A stretch of 64,000 nt of DNA from Branchiostoma floridae (GCF_000003815.2 NC_049991.1:13122034-13186033), one strand, 5' to 3'. Shown: positions 50,362-63,713, counted from the first letter of the stretch. Translations and numbers: made by a program. The notes: generated by a model from the sequence alone, not told the origin.

Positions 50362-53300
50362 AGTTGTTGTTGTTGTTGGCGCCACATGTTCGTCATCGAC
50401 TCGTTGCCAAACTGTCAAAACAGAGAATACGAAAGGTACTAAGAATGACAGGACATAAAAGACAAACATTATACAGGTAATGTTAGAATATGACATTTGA
50501 TATTCAACAGAGGGATATGATTATTTCAGACCAAAATCTGTGATAGTGCTGCAAAGACATACCTACATCTACATCTACGTTTACATCTATATTTACATCT
50601 ACATAATGGTTACCCCCCATCAGACGAGACCTTACCTGATTATTGGTCATTTGTCACACACCTTATTCCGCCATTTTCCCTGCCACAGACCAACACCTTC
50701 CAGGCGGTTCTCATGACCGACCACAAGAACACCTACGCTGCGTACCTGTACGACGACCGCAGGATGCAGTGGGACCCCCAGATAACCCGGGACAACCTGG
50801 TGGACGGAAAATGGCCGGCATTCGTAGGGTACATCATCCGGGGGACAACCGGACAATTGACCGTTGTTGAAGACGAGAATTCACGGTAAGATAAGAAAGT
50901 TGCGATTTTTTGGGTAGTTGGCCTTGTTTTATATTGGAAGTAAAGGAAGAAAAACGTGACATGACAATGAGTCACCTTTACATTTTTTGTGGTAAAAAAC
51001 AGTAAGAGTATGATGACAAAGATGATATAGCTGCTTACAAAAATGCAATACTTTGGGATCATCTGAAAGTTATTTTTTTTAACACTGACCCCTTAAGTCT
51101 TATTTGCACCCCATGTTACATTCGCATTGCAGACAAAAATCGACCATGGAAAACGGCCAGAAGAACTGCTCCCAGCCGAACGTGTACTGTCTGGACAGGA
51201 AGTCTGGAGTTAACTCCACCCGGCCGGGCCGCTGGGTCTACAGAATAGACGACAATGACGTCACATACGTCAACCCTCGGAAACAGTGTATGGACTGGTA
51301 CCAGGTAGGTTGTATATGCCTTCTGTGTTGGGCATAATCTGTAACTAACAAGAAATGTTCGGTAAAGATAACATTCACGGCGTGTGTTTCCTTTGTGTTG
51401 GAACAAGAGTCATATTGTATAACTGTAAGAAAATGAAAAGATTCATAAAATGCAGCCCATATAGACAGAGCGACTGCAGTCATCTAAACTGTCTCTCTCT
51501 CTATATATATATATATATCTTGTATGATATGGCACCGAATACAACTGCAGTCATGTAACGTTTTCGTGTGTGAAAAAAAAAATGCTGTCCCTGAAGAAAG
51601 ATGACATGATAAGAAGACTTAGAAGAACAGAAAGAAAGATGCCACGACGAGAGAATCCAAGCCTCTTGTTTGCCGCGTTGTTGTTTCACACCGAATCTTT
51701 TTAGAAATTCACACTTTTTCGTCCGATACTTAGTCTAAATATTGGAGCGAATCACTTTGTTCACAAATGATCTGTTTACATCCCTAGATACAAGCTGACG
51801 TCATTGATAGGTTTGGCGCGCTTCCTCCATGTCCAATCACCGCTGCGCATGCTCAGTTGGACGCACGATGGAGGACTGCCTCTGACGTCAGTTCCAGTGA
51901 TCGACTTTGCTTTGATCTAAACCGACCTTCATCATCATCGGGTACGTACAAGTACGAGTTTCACAAAGTTGAATGAACTTCCCAATTCTACCATCTTTCT
52001 TTCTTTCATTTACATCTAATTGGTAACACTCACAATACAGGTGCGAACATGCAGTGCTGCTATCAAATGCCAGAGGGAGCTTTCATCAGAAACAACCGAG
52101 AGCTGTCCGGAACGTTCGAAAGGTATCAAAGGGTAAGTAAGCGACGAATACAAATATCTATCTGCCATGTCAAGATACGAGGGTTAAAATGATTAGAATA
52201 TCTAGGCAAAGCCTAATAATCTGAAAAGTTTTACAATACCGTAAAGGTATTAATTATTAACAAAACGTTGTTGTTGTTTTTTGTTGTTGTTGTTGTTAAA
52301 GGGATCAGCCGCCTATAGGGCCAATGACGCCCAAGCACGAGAATTCTGCTGTCTGGACTACGGCAGCAAATACTGTGACATGTACTTTGAGAAACGACCA
52401 ATGGGATCAACTGAAGGATACGTTCCACCGCGGACATGTAAGGATTCATTGTTTTGTGCATATACCTCTTTGTGGTTTATGTGTGTGTAGCTGGTTCTGT
52501 CTTGTAATGCGTTTTCTGATGCATGAATTTGACAACCTCCAAAAAGATCTGCTGCTGATACTGATAGAACCAGTTGCAACCACTTCCAACGAAAGAACTA
52601 GCTTGTGGCACAAGTAATATGTGTTGTCTTTTTACAACTACCCAACGTCCTGTAGCCAGTATTATACATGTATACATCCCGGCCCACTTAGACTGTTCAA
52701 AAACCATATTCTACTTCATGAATCCTTCATGCTTGTGTGATGACTATGGATTTGAAATTCTAAGTCAATGATTGTCCATTTCCGCCCTCAACAGAGTTTT
52801 GACCCAACATATTGTTTCCTGCAGCGGCTGCAGCCGGCGATCCACATATTCTCACCCTCGACCGAGTCAGATATTCTTTCAATGGCCTCGGAGAGTACCT
52901 TCTCTGTCGCACAGCGCCCTCCAGCGCTTCATCCCAGAGTGCAGCGACGTTTTCTTTGCAGGGTAGAACAAAGCTAGTGGAGGTAGAACCAGGAAAAACT
53001 CCGAGAGCAACCGTCTTTAGGTGATTTCTTTTTCTTTGATCTTCGAATTTCAGTGCACCATTCAGATTCCTTTGTGTTGATTGCAAACTTCAACTAACGA
53101 GTCAAAGTTTTCTCTAAAGCATGTACGCAAAAGTAGATACAGTGTACTAGGAAGTTACCAGGAAGTCAAAATCGAGGCAAAAAACCCGAACAAACCCGTG
53201 TTGAGGCAATCATATCCTCCGGCAAAAATGTCATTAGCTTATCATCAACAATACCTGAGGACAATAAAAGTCACTGTACGTTGCCCTATGTGCATATATA

Positions 53301-56300
53301 TTTCACACAATCCCTTTCACTACACAGTGCCATCGCTGCACGTTCAGCGGCCAACAGCATACAGGTTTACCTGGACAAAACGAGAGACGCACTAAACATC
53401 ATGGTTGATGACGTCAACATCACTTACAGCCAATATCAAGACGGTCAGGACACCTTCGACGACGGACGGTTGTTGATGACCACGGGTTGGTTTTGAAATA
53501 CAGATTGTTTTAGTTCTATAAACTTTCATACGTCACTAATTTCCAAGCAGATCCTGCGGTATCATAAGATAGTACATTGTATCAAAAGCTGGCAAAGGAG
53601 TGAGGCCAGCCTTGGAGTGTGTATGGCTACCTCCGGTGCCAGCTTTTGATGCTAGATCATAGATGTATCTTATGCTACCATAGGATCTGCTTGGAGATTA
53701 ATTGATATTTCACCACTAATGTTCATACGAACGTTTAACATTAGTGTATGAAAATTTGTGGTCATACGAACATTAGTGCTGTTAACATACCTTCCGTATT
53801 TTTCTAGATACGGCAGGCAACGTCACATCCGTTAAAGTGATATTCGACATCGGAGTATCAATTGAAGTAAAGTCTGGACAGCAGATGTTGATCTACACCG
53901 CCATTATGCCCTCTGACCTCATGGGAAACCTGCAGGGAATGATGGGAAACTTCAACGACAACACGACGGATGAATTTCACTGGCCAAACGGCACAGCCGT
54001 CGGATTTTCTAATGATACTCACCCTAGTGAGGAAGAACTGTACGTCTTTGGGGAGTCATGTAAGTCGATTTTGAGTTGATCAGCAACGCCACCTATCAGC
54101 TGCAATTATGTTAGCTTTGTGTTCCAACGGCTAATTCTATCCACTTGAGCAGTACCAGAGAATCATACCTTTTTCTCATCGGTTGTTACCTCTGGTATTA
54201 AAACAATCTCAATGCCAGTGGACTTAAACGTGTGTTTATTTTCTTCACCTAGGGTCACTGAAGAGTGTAGCAAACCTGAGGATGGAGGCGGTCACCAATC
54301 TCACCCTCTTCCACTTCTATCCTGACGGCCAATCGGCAGGAACCTACGGCAATGACAGCTTCACGCCCTTGTTCTTTGACCTTGACGCCATGTTTGAGAA
54401 CGCCACGGAGAGACAGCGGGCGGTGCAGGTGTGCGGCGGGGAGGACAGGAAGGAGTGTCTGTTTGACATCGCGCTGACGGGGAACGAGGAGATCGGGGTA
54501 GCCGCCGAACAGGGGATGAAGAGCGCAGAGATATCAAATAACGTCCTAGGTGGGATCTCTTGACTTAACGTTATTAAGACCGCATATTTTTTATTAAGCA
54601 ACAAAAGAATACACAAGACACAGAGGTGATGCACTCTAGCAGATTGCTAATATCAAACATCACCTCTAAAAATAAAACTTAAAGCACAAAAACAATAACA
54701 ATGACAATAACAAGTATGTCACAGCATTTAGCCTGGGTTGGATCGTCCAAGATGTTAAAACAAGGTCATACTTCGATGGAATTTCAGGATTGAAACACGT
54801 ATTCATGTGTTTGGAAGCTCATAAAAATTAACGTTTACGATGTTGTGTTCATTTTTGTCGCTTAATGTTCTGTAGGCAACACTCCTCCAAGATTTAACGT
54901 GACGTCAGAAATCAGAGCTGTGGTTGGTCAGGAATTCTCCTTACACGTTGCGGTAGAGGATGACGGTCAGGTTTCTGTCTCGCTCATTGGCCCTGGTGAA
55001 CTAGACGCAAACAACACATACAGGTAAGGGCATTCTGACACAATTTCCTAATGATTTGTTTTCAATATTATTCCTTTTTAGTTCGATGGAAGTTTCTTTA
55101 TTTGCGATTCACGTATATACTCTTTCTTGCTTATTTAGACAAGTAAGTGATATTCTTCTGCATTGTTCCTAGTTGTAACACTTTTAAAATCTTTCCTTTC
55201 AAAGATGGACCCCTGAAGACACAGAAAACGTCACGATCCGGTTCCTTGCGCAAGACGACATGGGCGCGACCTCCATGGCAACGCCTGACGTCACCGTGTG
55301 CAACTGCCAACATGGCGGAGCGTGTGACTGGGACGTGACGTCACAGCAGGTTGCAGGGTTTGCAGTAGCCACGTGCGCCTGTCCCCTTGGGTACACCGGA
55401 ACGTTCTGCGAAACTGACTTTGACGGTTGCTCCATCGCTCCCTGTTACCCAGGTGAACAAAAAAAGACGTGCAATTAATGAACATAGCCTGGTATCCAGC
55501 CGTATTATAGCTCCCGAGTCTCTACTGAACACTCTTGTTACAAAAGGAAAAAGCGCTTCAGAAGTAAGAAAAAATAGCATATGGAAAGCATATAACTGCA
55601 AAATCAAAAGAAATAGATAGACCAAAAACAATACCTCCTGTATAAGTAGCCTTGTCCGTGGACTGTCTTATCAATAACTAGTTCTAACAAATCTGAACTG
55701 TGCTTCCTGCCACTTCGCTACGTCTGACCTATGCGGTCATCTTCCCATTCACGTCATGCAAATCTATTGATAGTGTATTCAAGTATCCAGCAAAAACAGA
55801 CGCACCGTAACGTACGGAACCAATAGCAATCGACCAGAAGAGTCATCTACGGTACTAATTCCAGACAAAGTGGGCTCTGTTATTTTCATACCTAAAAACA
55901 AAATTCTCCTTTACTATAGGTGTGAATTGCACAGATTCACAGGCACCCCTTGAGGCAGGTGAGAACGAGTACACCTGTGGTACCTGCCCGACAGGTATGG
56001 TGGGAGACGGAGAGTCTTGTTCAGGTGAGGGGCAAACATATTTACGTCAATTGTATTTGGAAAAACTCGTTATGATATGAGCAATTTACGAACGTCTGGC
56101 AACAATCAAAGTTATTTCCATCTGATATCCACGTTTTATCCCCTGCAGATCTCGATGAATGTACCCTACCAAATGACGATCCGAACGTACACGCATGCGT
56201 GAACGCGGTCTGCCACAACACGGCTCCGGGATACAGGTGTGAGTGTCACCCTGGGTATGAGATGACCAATGACGTACGAACATGCCAAGGTGAGATACAA

Positions 56301-59300
56301 GCCAATACGTATCTTTGCAAGAGAAACTTAATAGTTAACTGCATACTGCGCACTATACTACAAAAGACTATAAGAGTTTTGTTCCTTTTGTTTTGATTTT
56401 GCAGACATCGACGAGTGCACTAGTGCGAGTCATGACTGCCATGAACATGCGCACTGCAACAACACAGCGGGAGGATTTACTTGCGCATGCTCAGAAGGTT
56501 TCACAGGGGATGGGCGATCTTGTACAGGTACGTCATTTCTAGTAATACTTCTCCATTAACTGTCATCTTTTATTGCATGAAATTTACAACAGAGATCTGT
56601 TGCAGTCTTAAGTTTTGAAAAATGATTATGTGTACTTGTATGTGTAACCTTTGTCATATTACTTTCTTTCTTTTTATGTTCATTTTGAAAGAAGACCATC
56701 ATCAATCCAAAACTTATTTTCTTTATTTCCTTTATCTAGATGTCGATGAATGCACTGCCTCATCTGGTGGTGATTGCAGTAACCTATGTGTCAACACTGC
56801 TGGGAGCTTCTATTGCGCATGCACAAGTGGCTATACTCTTGACGAAAACATGCAGTCCTGTATCGGTGAGTTTCAATCTTTGAAACTACATCAAAATATG
56901 AACAAAAATTATAATGTAATAGAGATACTAGTACATGTATTTAGATGTCAGAAAAGAAGTGTGAAAACGTTTATTACAATTGTTGGAACGGATTACAATC
57001 ATCTTTTTCTCAGTTTTGGTTCATCGCCACCTTTTAACATTTCTCGTATGTCCAACAGTTGATAATTGCTTCTTGCTCACAGATACGGACGAGTGTGCCC
57101 TGGATATTGACGGCTGTTCCCATGTCTGTACGAACACCGTGGGTGCCTATAACTGCAGCTGTCCGGTTGACTTCTCTCTGGGCTCAGACGGCAAGACTTG
57201 CCAAGGTAGGGGCACGAGCTCTTTTAGACTACCATGTAATTATGTATTATACTTTCTACATTTAGTATCAGGAACAAGTTGAAAATGAGACGTTTCTTTC
57301 ATCCTTATGTGTCATTTCTAATCTAATCTTGGGTAGCATCCTCCTTAGTTACCAATGGCTCTCCTTTTTTTCCCGTGGTAAGCAAGCCTTAACCACTGAG
57401 GATGGTGCTTATGCGTCCTGAAAACACCTTTTCGGGTGTTTTGACTGATGAATGACCATCTCATAATGCCTTCCATGCAGCTTCCGAACCGTGCCTCAAC
57501 ACAACCTGCTCTCCCAGTGGAGTAGCCTTCTGTGCCGTGGTCTCTGGGAATGAAACATGCAGTTGTGCAGATGGCTACAGTCTAAGTTCAAACGGAACGT
57601 TATGTGAGGGTGAGTCAAATTCTTATTATCTCTCTTTTACCAACTCTTGCACTAGGTCAACGTGCGCCACAGGTTGAATAGGCTCTTTGTCTATCTACTC
57701 AATAAATACATGGCCATCGATTGTATATACAGCTGTGTCAATACGTATAACTCCAAAACAAATACCAAAATATTACAGTTCTAACGGCAAGAAATATTTG
57801 CTCACAGATATCGACGAATGCCAAAATGCTGTCAATTGTCAAGGACCTAACGTCTTGTGTAGGAACGTCCCTGGAAGCTACATCTGCGCATGTGCAAGCG
57901 GGTTTTATGCAACTGAAGGCTTTAATGGGTCTACAACATGCACCGGTTAGTAACAGTATCTCGTCTTTCGTCGTTTTAATATTGTGTGTTGTTCATTCTA
58001 CCGCTTCGTTTTGTATCACTTGCTTTTCTCTAGTGCTTGAACAAAATCTCTCGCAATGTCCAACGTTTTGAAAATATCATATATAGAGAGATCCTGATAC
58101 ATAGACATATACAGGTGATATTTAGATTAAAATGATACGCTGATGCATTCATGTTACTGACTAGTAAATCACATGCGGTAAAAATGTTTACTTTGTTCGT
58201 TTGTCTCGTTGGTTGCAGAATCCAAGACATATGCGGCTGAAATACGGGTTACAAACCAAGTGTTCACTGCTGAACTGAGAGACCCAGCATCCACTGAATA
58301 CAAAATAATGAAGACGAAAGCACAAAGAACCGTAAGTACTTCTAGTTCTTTTGAAGTCATAATGACTGGGTATGTAGAAATGGCCCCAGCATAGGGAATC
58401 ATTTCCAAGCCAAGTTTCCATATTCTTGTGTTGAGTTTATTGTTGCCTGACTGACATTCGCTTTTGTCTCAAAATACAGTTAGAAATGCTGTATAAGTCA
58501 GTAATGGACAACAGTTTCCTGGGCGTAACCGTGGACGGGTTCAGTAACGGGAGCGTCGTGGTCATCTTCACCTTAAACCTGGCGTCAAACACCACCCACA
58601 ATGCATCATCGTCTGAGCACGCACTCAGGGAAGCCATCGGGTCATCGGGTGGGGGTGAGCTGGCAGTGGACGCAAGTAGCGTCACAGTTACAGGTAAGAA
58701 TCATATAATTCTTCTGTTCCTGTAACATTGTGAAGAGTCTAAGTTTGTGTCTACAAGATAAAAATGTGATAGCACCCTTCTATGACATTAATTCCCCTCA
58801 TATATATGCAATTATTGAAATAACCGTTCGAAAACAAGTTTCCAACTATCACGTTTTTCTAAAATACCTTTCGGGGCTAAACAAATGTGCTAAATAACCA
58901 AGTCTTTGTGTTTTAGGTGAGCAATTCATTTAGCATGTTAAAGAACCCACCACGTCTGTCGTTAGGCGGTGGTGAACATCAGTCAATCTCTTACCCAGTC
59001 TGTCTGTACAAGAACAGGGCTGGTATCTTACAAAATATGTGGTTTACCAATTGTGTTATACAAGCGAACAAAATAGTAGGCCCCCACCCAAACACTTATA
59101 ATGATTACTTATATCTGTAGACATAGATGAATGTGCCAGTGACGTCACAAACCTTTGTGACGTCAATGCGGACTGTACCAACACGGATGGGGGGTACATC
59201 TGCACCTGTACTGATGGCTACTCAGACGTGTCGGAGGGGGGCAGCATCTCGGGATCTACCTGTCAAGGTAATGGAACATCCCACTTAACATATAACTTAA

Positions 59301-60912
59301 CTCGTGACATCTGTAACGTGCATAAATTTGTTTAAAATCCACAAGTAACTAAGCATCATCTTAGTTAACAACATCGCATCTCTCATCCTCCCAACATCTG
59401 CTTTAAGATCAACAAAGCAAGCTGAAAGGGATATGTACGAGTCGATGAAGTGTTCTGATGTATGTAAAGAATAGGATAATGATCATAATCATATGGCTAG
59501 ATCCCTTACACTGTACTTCTGAAGCTCAGAGGCTAGTCAGTAGGATTTTGAATGTATGAAGGTCGATGTGCGTTTTCTTGCATGCGTCAATTAAGCTCCC
59601 ACGTTATCTAACAAGCAGCCATTGTTATTTCACATAAAATCTTCGTCTACATCCATAGAGTAATGCGCAAAGCCCCTCTTGGGACATAGCCCTCAGGGAT
59701 AGATGTTTTACTATAGCATGGCCGGTAGAAAGAATGCTATGGGGGACAGAGTTGTCTGGAAAGAGAGAGTGGAACTGGTCCTGGCAACCCACCTGTGATG
59801 ATGATGATGATGGCCGGTAGTGGCGGTTACAACAAAATGGTACATGAAAACGAAATATTAAAAAGAGGAAGAAAATAAGTTAAGTGTAGATCTATACACA
59901 TATTGGAATGTGTAATTCTCGTCCTCCCTGCCTGCCTTTGCAGCCACCCCGACCCCGTCAACGTCCCCGGACAGGAGGGCGGCTACCTCAGCCATCCTCA
60001 TCACCTTCGGGGTGATGTGCACCGTCAGCATCCCGACTCTGTGTCTGCTCCTCCTGATCAAGATCAAAAAGGTGAGTTCAGTCTCCTCTGTCTTACATTC
60101 TTTAACTGAAAGAAAGTGCCAACATCAACCTTTCATCGTCTTTAAACTAGGCCCAAACGCAATTTGTCACAACTGGAGAACACACCGTTGCTAATCTATT
60201 GGAAATCATATATATATATATCACTTTGATCAAGGAACGAAACTTGGTTAGGAGGAGAGCCGTTGAAATTGAAGCGCACGGATATTGTCCTTTGGAGTCA
60301 ACTTCCCGTGGCCGTATTAAAACTTACGAAACTACCTGTGTTCACTTAGTGGAGATTTTATCGGCAGGTGTCACGGCAGGTGTATCCGTGGATAGGATTT
60401 TCAGGGATTTTGATCCCTTGGGATAAGCTGTCATGTTATATGAAACGCAAGAGGGGCAAGTAGAACAGAAATAAACAATACATACAAATATACTGACACG
60501 GGTCCTCAGGGTTACAACACTAGCAGCCTAACTGATTGAGTCAAAAGTCTGACAGGCGTTTGGCATGGTCAGTTAGCGCTATTTGAACCCCCACTGTTAC
60601 ACATATACGAGAAAGAAAAAATTTCTTTTTATGTTGAGTGGAATAAACTACTGAAACATGTGAACGTATTTACTTTGATCAGTATACCTTTGGTCTGTAT
60701 ACCTTGGCGAATTTTATGTTAAAGTGATATCACTAGTCTGTTAAAGAGAAACACATTCTAAAACAGTCATCACCAAATACAAGAAAACCACATGTTTGTT
60801 CGCACGAAAAAGATTGGACGTTTGATAGCGTGTTTGCTTTCTTTTGCAGAGATCAGCAGTGGAGCCATCTCCATCGGAAGGAGAGATAAACACAGGAAAT
60901 GACGCCGAGTGA
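41532..60912 (+). CDS. Transmembrane mucin with EGF, NIDO, AMOP, VWD and SEA domains (MUC4-like)
   Basis: 35 in-frame exons, 7455 nt, 2484 aa: 41532-41612, 41849-41933, 42630-45092, 45874-45996, 46466-46630, 47177-47311, 47776-47898, 48157-48300, 48704-48837, 49289-49462, 49850-49977, 50194-50293, 50689-50885, 51133-51304, 51788-51941, 52041-52132, 52302-52437, 52825-53020, 53328-53485, 53808-54059, 54253-54549, 54876-55023, 55205-55452, 55920-56024, 56149-56289, 56405-56527, 56740-56865, 57083-57205, 57481-57609, 57808-57945, 58219-58331, 58480-58693, 59121-59267, 59944-60071, 60850-60912. Order: signal peptide ([11 protein letters not shown]), Ser/Thr stalk to about 876, five EGF (877-1106), NIDO (about 1107-1350), AMOP (to about 1535), VWD with GDPH 1540-1543, EGF group (about 1885-2263; DxDEC calcium type), SEA (2264-2372, GSVVV 2325-2329), EGF, TM (about 2436-2459), 25-aa tail. 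NIDO-AMOP-VWD is the MUC4 core; MUC4 itself has no SEA. Expected role: cell-surface glycocalyx, shed by self-cleavage (inference). Confidence 0.93.
42630..45092 (+). CDS. Giant Ser/Thr-rich mucin-stalk exon
   Basis: A single 2463-nt exon (phase 1 in and out) of the transmembrane mucin encoding about 820 residues dominated by Thr, Ser and Glu, with almost no aromatic residues or cysteine: a dense O-glycosylation stalk. Recurring STE, TEV and TTQS words show old degenerate repeats. Its antisense strand also stays open for 281 codons (43657-44502), a composition effect and not a gene. Confidence 0.9.
42861..43083 (+). repeat. Coding tandem duplication, 123-bp (41-aa) period
   Basis: 42861-42960 and 42984-43083 are nearly identical, encoding two copies of [17 protein letters not shown] with flanking [10 protein letters not shown] / [10 protein letters not shown]. 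The 123-bp period keeps frame. Confidence 0.9.
45093..45873. other. Mucin intron 3 with repeat-like sequence
   Basis: About 45130-45480 is GC-richer than its surroundings, with ACCGGGTCCCGGGTTGC and CCCGGTAGCCGCAGGGGG, probably an unclassified transposon fragment. The rest is AT-rich intron. Confidence 0.4.
47410..47590. repeat. Dispersed repeat family R1, inverted pair (copy 3)
   Basis: Left arm CAGTTACTCAAGCAACTGGA and GAAACGGTCAGAC, right arm GTCTGACCGTTTC and CTCGAGTAACTG: two R1 ends in inverse orientation around a short centre. This shows that R1 ends can form a complete MITE. Mucin intron 6. Confidence 0.65.
50305..50377 (+). repeat. (GTT)n microsatellite
   Basis: About 24 GTT units with three interruptions, starting 12 nt after the donor of mucin exon 12. 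Confidence 0.95.
52265..52299 (+). repeat. (GTT)n tract forming the acceptor of mucin exon 17
   Basis: GTTGTTGTT, a T-run and GTTGTTGTTGTTGTT run directly into taaag and exon 17 (52302). The microsatellite therefore replaces a normal polypyrimidine tract. Confidence 0.8.
52836..52847 (+). other. GDPH self-cleavage motif codons (VWD domain)
   Basis: Codons GGC GAT CCA CAT give GDPH at the start of the VWD domain, followed by [17 protein letters not shown]. In MUC4, MUC2 and MUC5AC the same motif is cut between Asp and Pro without a protease. Confidence 0.8.
53541..53699. repeat. Palindromic MITE in mucin intron 19
   Basis: Near-complete foldback of about 160 bp: TCCAAGCAGATCCTGCGGTA and CATAAGATA on the left, TATCTTATG and TACCATAGGATCTGCTTGGA on the right, and inner arms AAAAGCTGGCA / TGCCAGCTTTT. 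No coding capacity. Confidence 0.8.
58549..58563 (+). other. GSVVV autoproteolysis motif codons (SEA domain)
   Basis: Encodes GSVVV in [12 protein letters not shown], the canonical SEA self-cleavage site (between Gly and Ser), in the same setting as MUC1. The SEA domain is split over exons 31 and 32. Confidence 0.88.
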
Positions 60913-61205
60913 GCAGTTCCCCGGGGTGTCTTTATCCGGGGAATGTCATTTCTTAAGGACGTTCAACTTCTTAAAGACGTGCTCTGCTCGCCTTAGATGG
61001 ATTAAGAAAGTAGCATGTTATTTTACAAGCACGAACGATGTAAAAAAAGATGAGCACAATGTAGAATATTACATACACAATTCGAGCTTCAGGTTATGTG
61101 TAAAGAGTATGTTTCAACACAGTGACTTGGGTTATATACCCAAGGCTGCATCGCACGCACAAAATCAAACAAAATGTATTTTTGAAAAGCTAGACGAATG
61201 TTTGT

Positions 61206-62289
61206 TACCTCCATGAAATGTCATGGAATGGAGGTTATATTTTCTGTTATGTGTCTCTGTCTGTGTAGATGATTACTCAAGAACGGCTGGATGGATTGGT
61301 TTCATACTTGTTGTGTTGGTGGGGTGTGATGAAAGCTCGAATCGATGAGATTTTGGGAGCCGTATCTGTCGTTATAATCGATGTAATAATATCAGAAATC
61401 ACCCCTATATTTGAGATATATTGGTACAGGCATCGTGCTTTATGTGTTTGTTAATGGGCTTAGCTCCAAGCAGATGGTGAGGTGACAGCTGTTTGGGGAA
61501 CCCCGAGTTTTTTAAATATGATAATTAGTTTTATTTATGTCTGCTCAGGATATCATGGAGATGTGAAGCGTAAGTATAATTGTAAGAAGTTGAGGTACAT
61601 TTAACGATAATGCTTAACAGGTATGGATGTCTCACATACTGTACTGCTGATTTGAGTGACATGGTGATTAAAATGCCATTAGGTCCTCTCATCTGGGTTG
61701 GGTGTCAGAAGTTTTATGGGTGATACAGATGTTATGATTTTGTTACGATAAGGGACAGTTGTTAGTTGTCTCTTTCGTAGCCAATGGTACTTGTTTTTTA
61801 GCAGACAGGGTTGGCGCCAAGTATTCATCTTACAGCTGGTGTAAGGCTGTCAGAGGAAAGTGTGCATCTCGTTTTTGTACCGTGTGAACAGCTGATCTTA
61901 TGACATATTGGTGGAAAATCAAATCACCATCTGACTAAAGTTGGCCACATCCCTTCTTCTTTCTGAGTTTCCCAACTTCCTCCCACCACACAGCTCTGAG
62001 GCACATAGTCGAACCTCAATAATGCTGACAACCTTAGACATTTTAAATGGCAAACATCAAGCTTAAGGAACACCACGCTACCAAATGCCGTCGACCTCTT
62101 AAACGCACATTACACAATTAAGTGTCACATTTTGATAATTACTAATCAGATGGACATCCTCTGTGTCATTAAATAAATACACCACTACTTTCCCATAACA
62201 TTTATGTTATATAACCATTACTCTCAAATACAACCGACTATAAACATACATACCATCCACAAAAAAGCAATAAATATTTCATGGAGGTA
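61206..62289. mobile_element. 1.08-kb element with 14-bp terminal inverted repeats
   Basis: TACCTCCATGAAAT (61206-61219) and its exact reverse complement (62276-62289) bound AT-rich sequence without a transposase. A further CATGGAATGGAGGT at the left makes a small hairpin. No clear target duplication. It may be a non-autonomous DNA transposon, or the two ends may be separate MITE fragments. Confidence 0.45.
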
Positions 62290-63689
62290 TGAGGTCCCGA
62301 ACTCTAGTTTTTATATATTTTAAAGCTGCTAAGAAAAGATGCTGCAGTACGGTGTGTGTTTGTGTGTGTACACTGTTGTATCTAAAGAGTATACCTCATT
62401 GGTCGGCGCCTGTTGGTAACTGTTGGCGAATGACAGGCACACCACATGTAACAGTGAAGGGTGGACGATTTCAGGGAATATTAGAACTATAATAGAACTA
62501 CACAAAACATTCATTTGTAAGAGTAACGTTATATGAGATTTTTTTAAACGTATTCAAATCCTGCAGTATAGTTTATACCCGTCAATGGTTGCTTTGCCTT
62601 GCCGGCTGTGTTTTGATAATTCTTGGCAAAGTCAAGGTCTTGTGCAATGATGCTCAGTCGTTTGTTTTTGTGTTCGTATAATCACGCTATTGTTTGAATT
62701 TGTACATGTATTTCCTCTTAGTCGAAGTGCTATCTTGTTTATCTGTAAACTGAACATCAGCTATCACGGTGATTTTACTTGGCGTGTACGGTCATTGCAG
62801 TACAACATTAGAATTGAATTATAATCTGGCGGAGCTGAAACAGAGTTGAGTTGTGTGTTTTTTTTTCATTCAACAACCCACCAGGTACATGTGCATGTAT
62901 GCCATCATGAAGTACATCACAAAAAAACGACTTCATTGGTGAGAAATGAACATGTGTGTATCTCATTTTTCAGTCCGAATATTTAGTCCATGGGCCAGAG
63001 GGGTTTTTGGTACCACCGAGAGGGACAAGTGCTATCATGGATTTTTTGTATTAGTAGGAACTAAAGTTTATTTTAAGCCATGATAACCAGTTGTCATGCA
63101 CAGCTTTCCTACTGTAATCACGTGACCAAGTGACGTCATCCAAATTGACCTGGCCGTTTGGTCATTTATTGAAAAGGACGAGATAAATATGTAAAACATC
63201 AATAATTTCCAATGAAAATTGGTTTACATGTGAAAAATACCACAAGAATTACAAAGTATTAAGTTTTTTGTCGGTATTTAGCATCTTTAGGAAGTTATGA
63301 ATCTTTAAAGGCTGATTTTTGGGGTAATTTTTGCGTAAAAATTACATTGTTTACTTTCCAAAACCAGGCATTTATTCAGCCTGCCTATGTGGCCTTGTTT
63401 GATACGTTTTCGTGATTTGCCACATCTTTACCTGCATTTTGGGCTTTAAAGCAACAAAATCCGTCAATTCCAGCAGGAGTTACGAGTATTTCAATAATTA
63501 CACCCAACGGACTTTTTATCAAATTTCTGCGAATATCGCAATGCATCAGGGGTAATCCAAGAGACTGTCTATAAACTAATCCATGTGGCCGAGTCAAAAT
63601 GTTGATTTTTCTCAACATTTGGGGTAGTAGTAGGGCATTGGTCCATACATAAAAAAATGGCTACGTTTTGGGTAAAGTGCTGTTCACCG

Positions 63690-63713
63690 GTTGCCATGGC
63701 AACGGCCATTTTT
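63690..63713 (+). promoter_or_regulatory. Perfect palindromic RFX X-box abutting a YY1-like site
   Basis: GTTGCCATGGCAAC (63690-63703) is the ideal symmetrical X-box. It is followed at once by GGCCATTTTT, the reverse of a YY1-like AAAAATGGCC. The same X-box/YY1 order and abutment occurs in the DRC3 promoter when read in its transcription direction. This suggests the start of a ciliary gene on + just beyond here. Confidence 0.6.
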
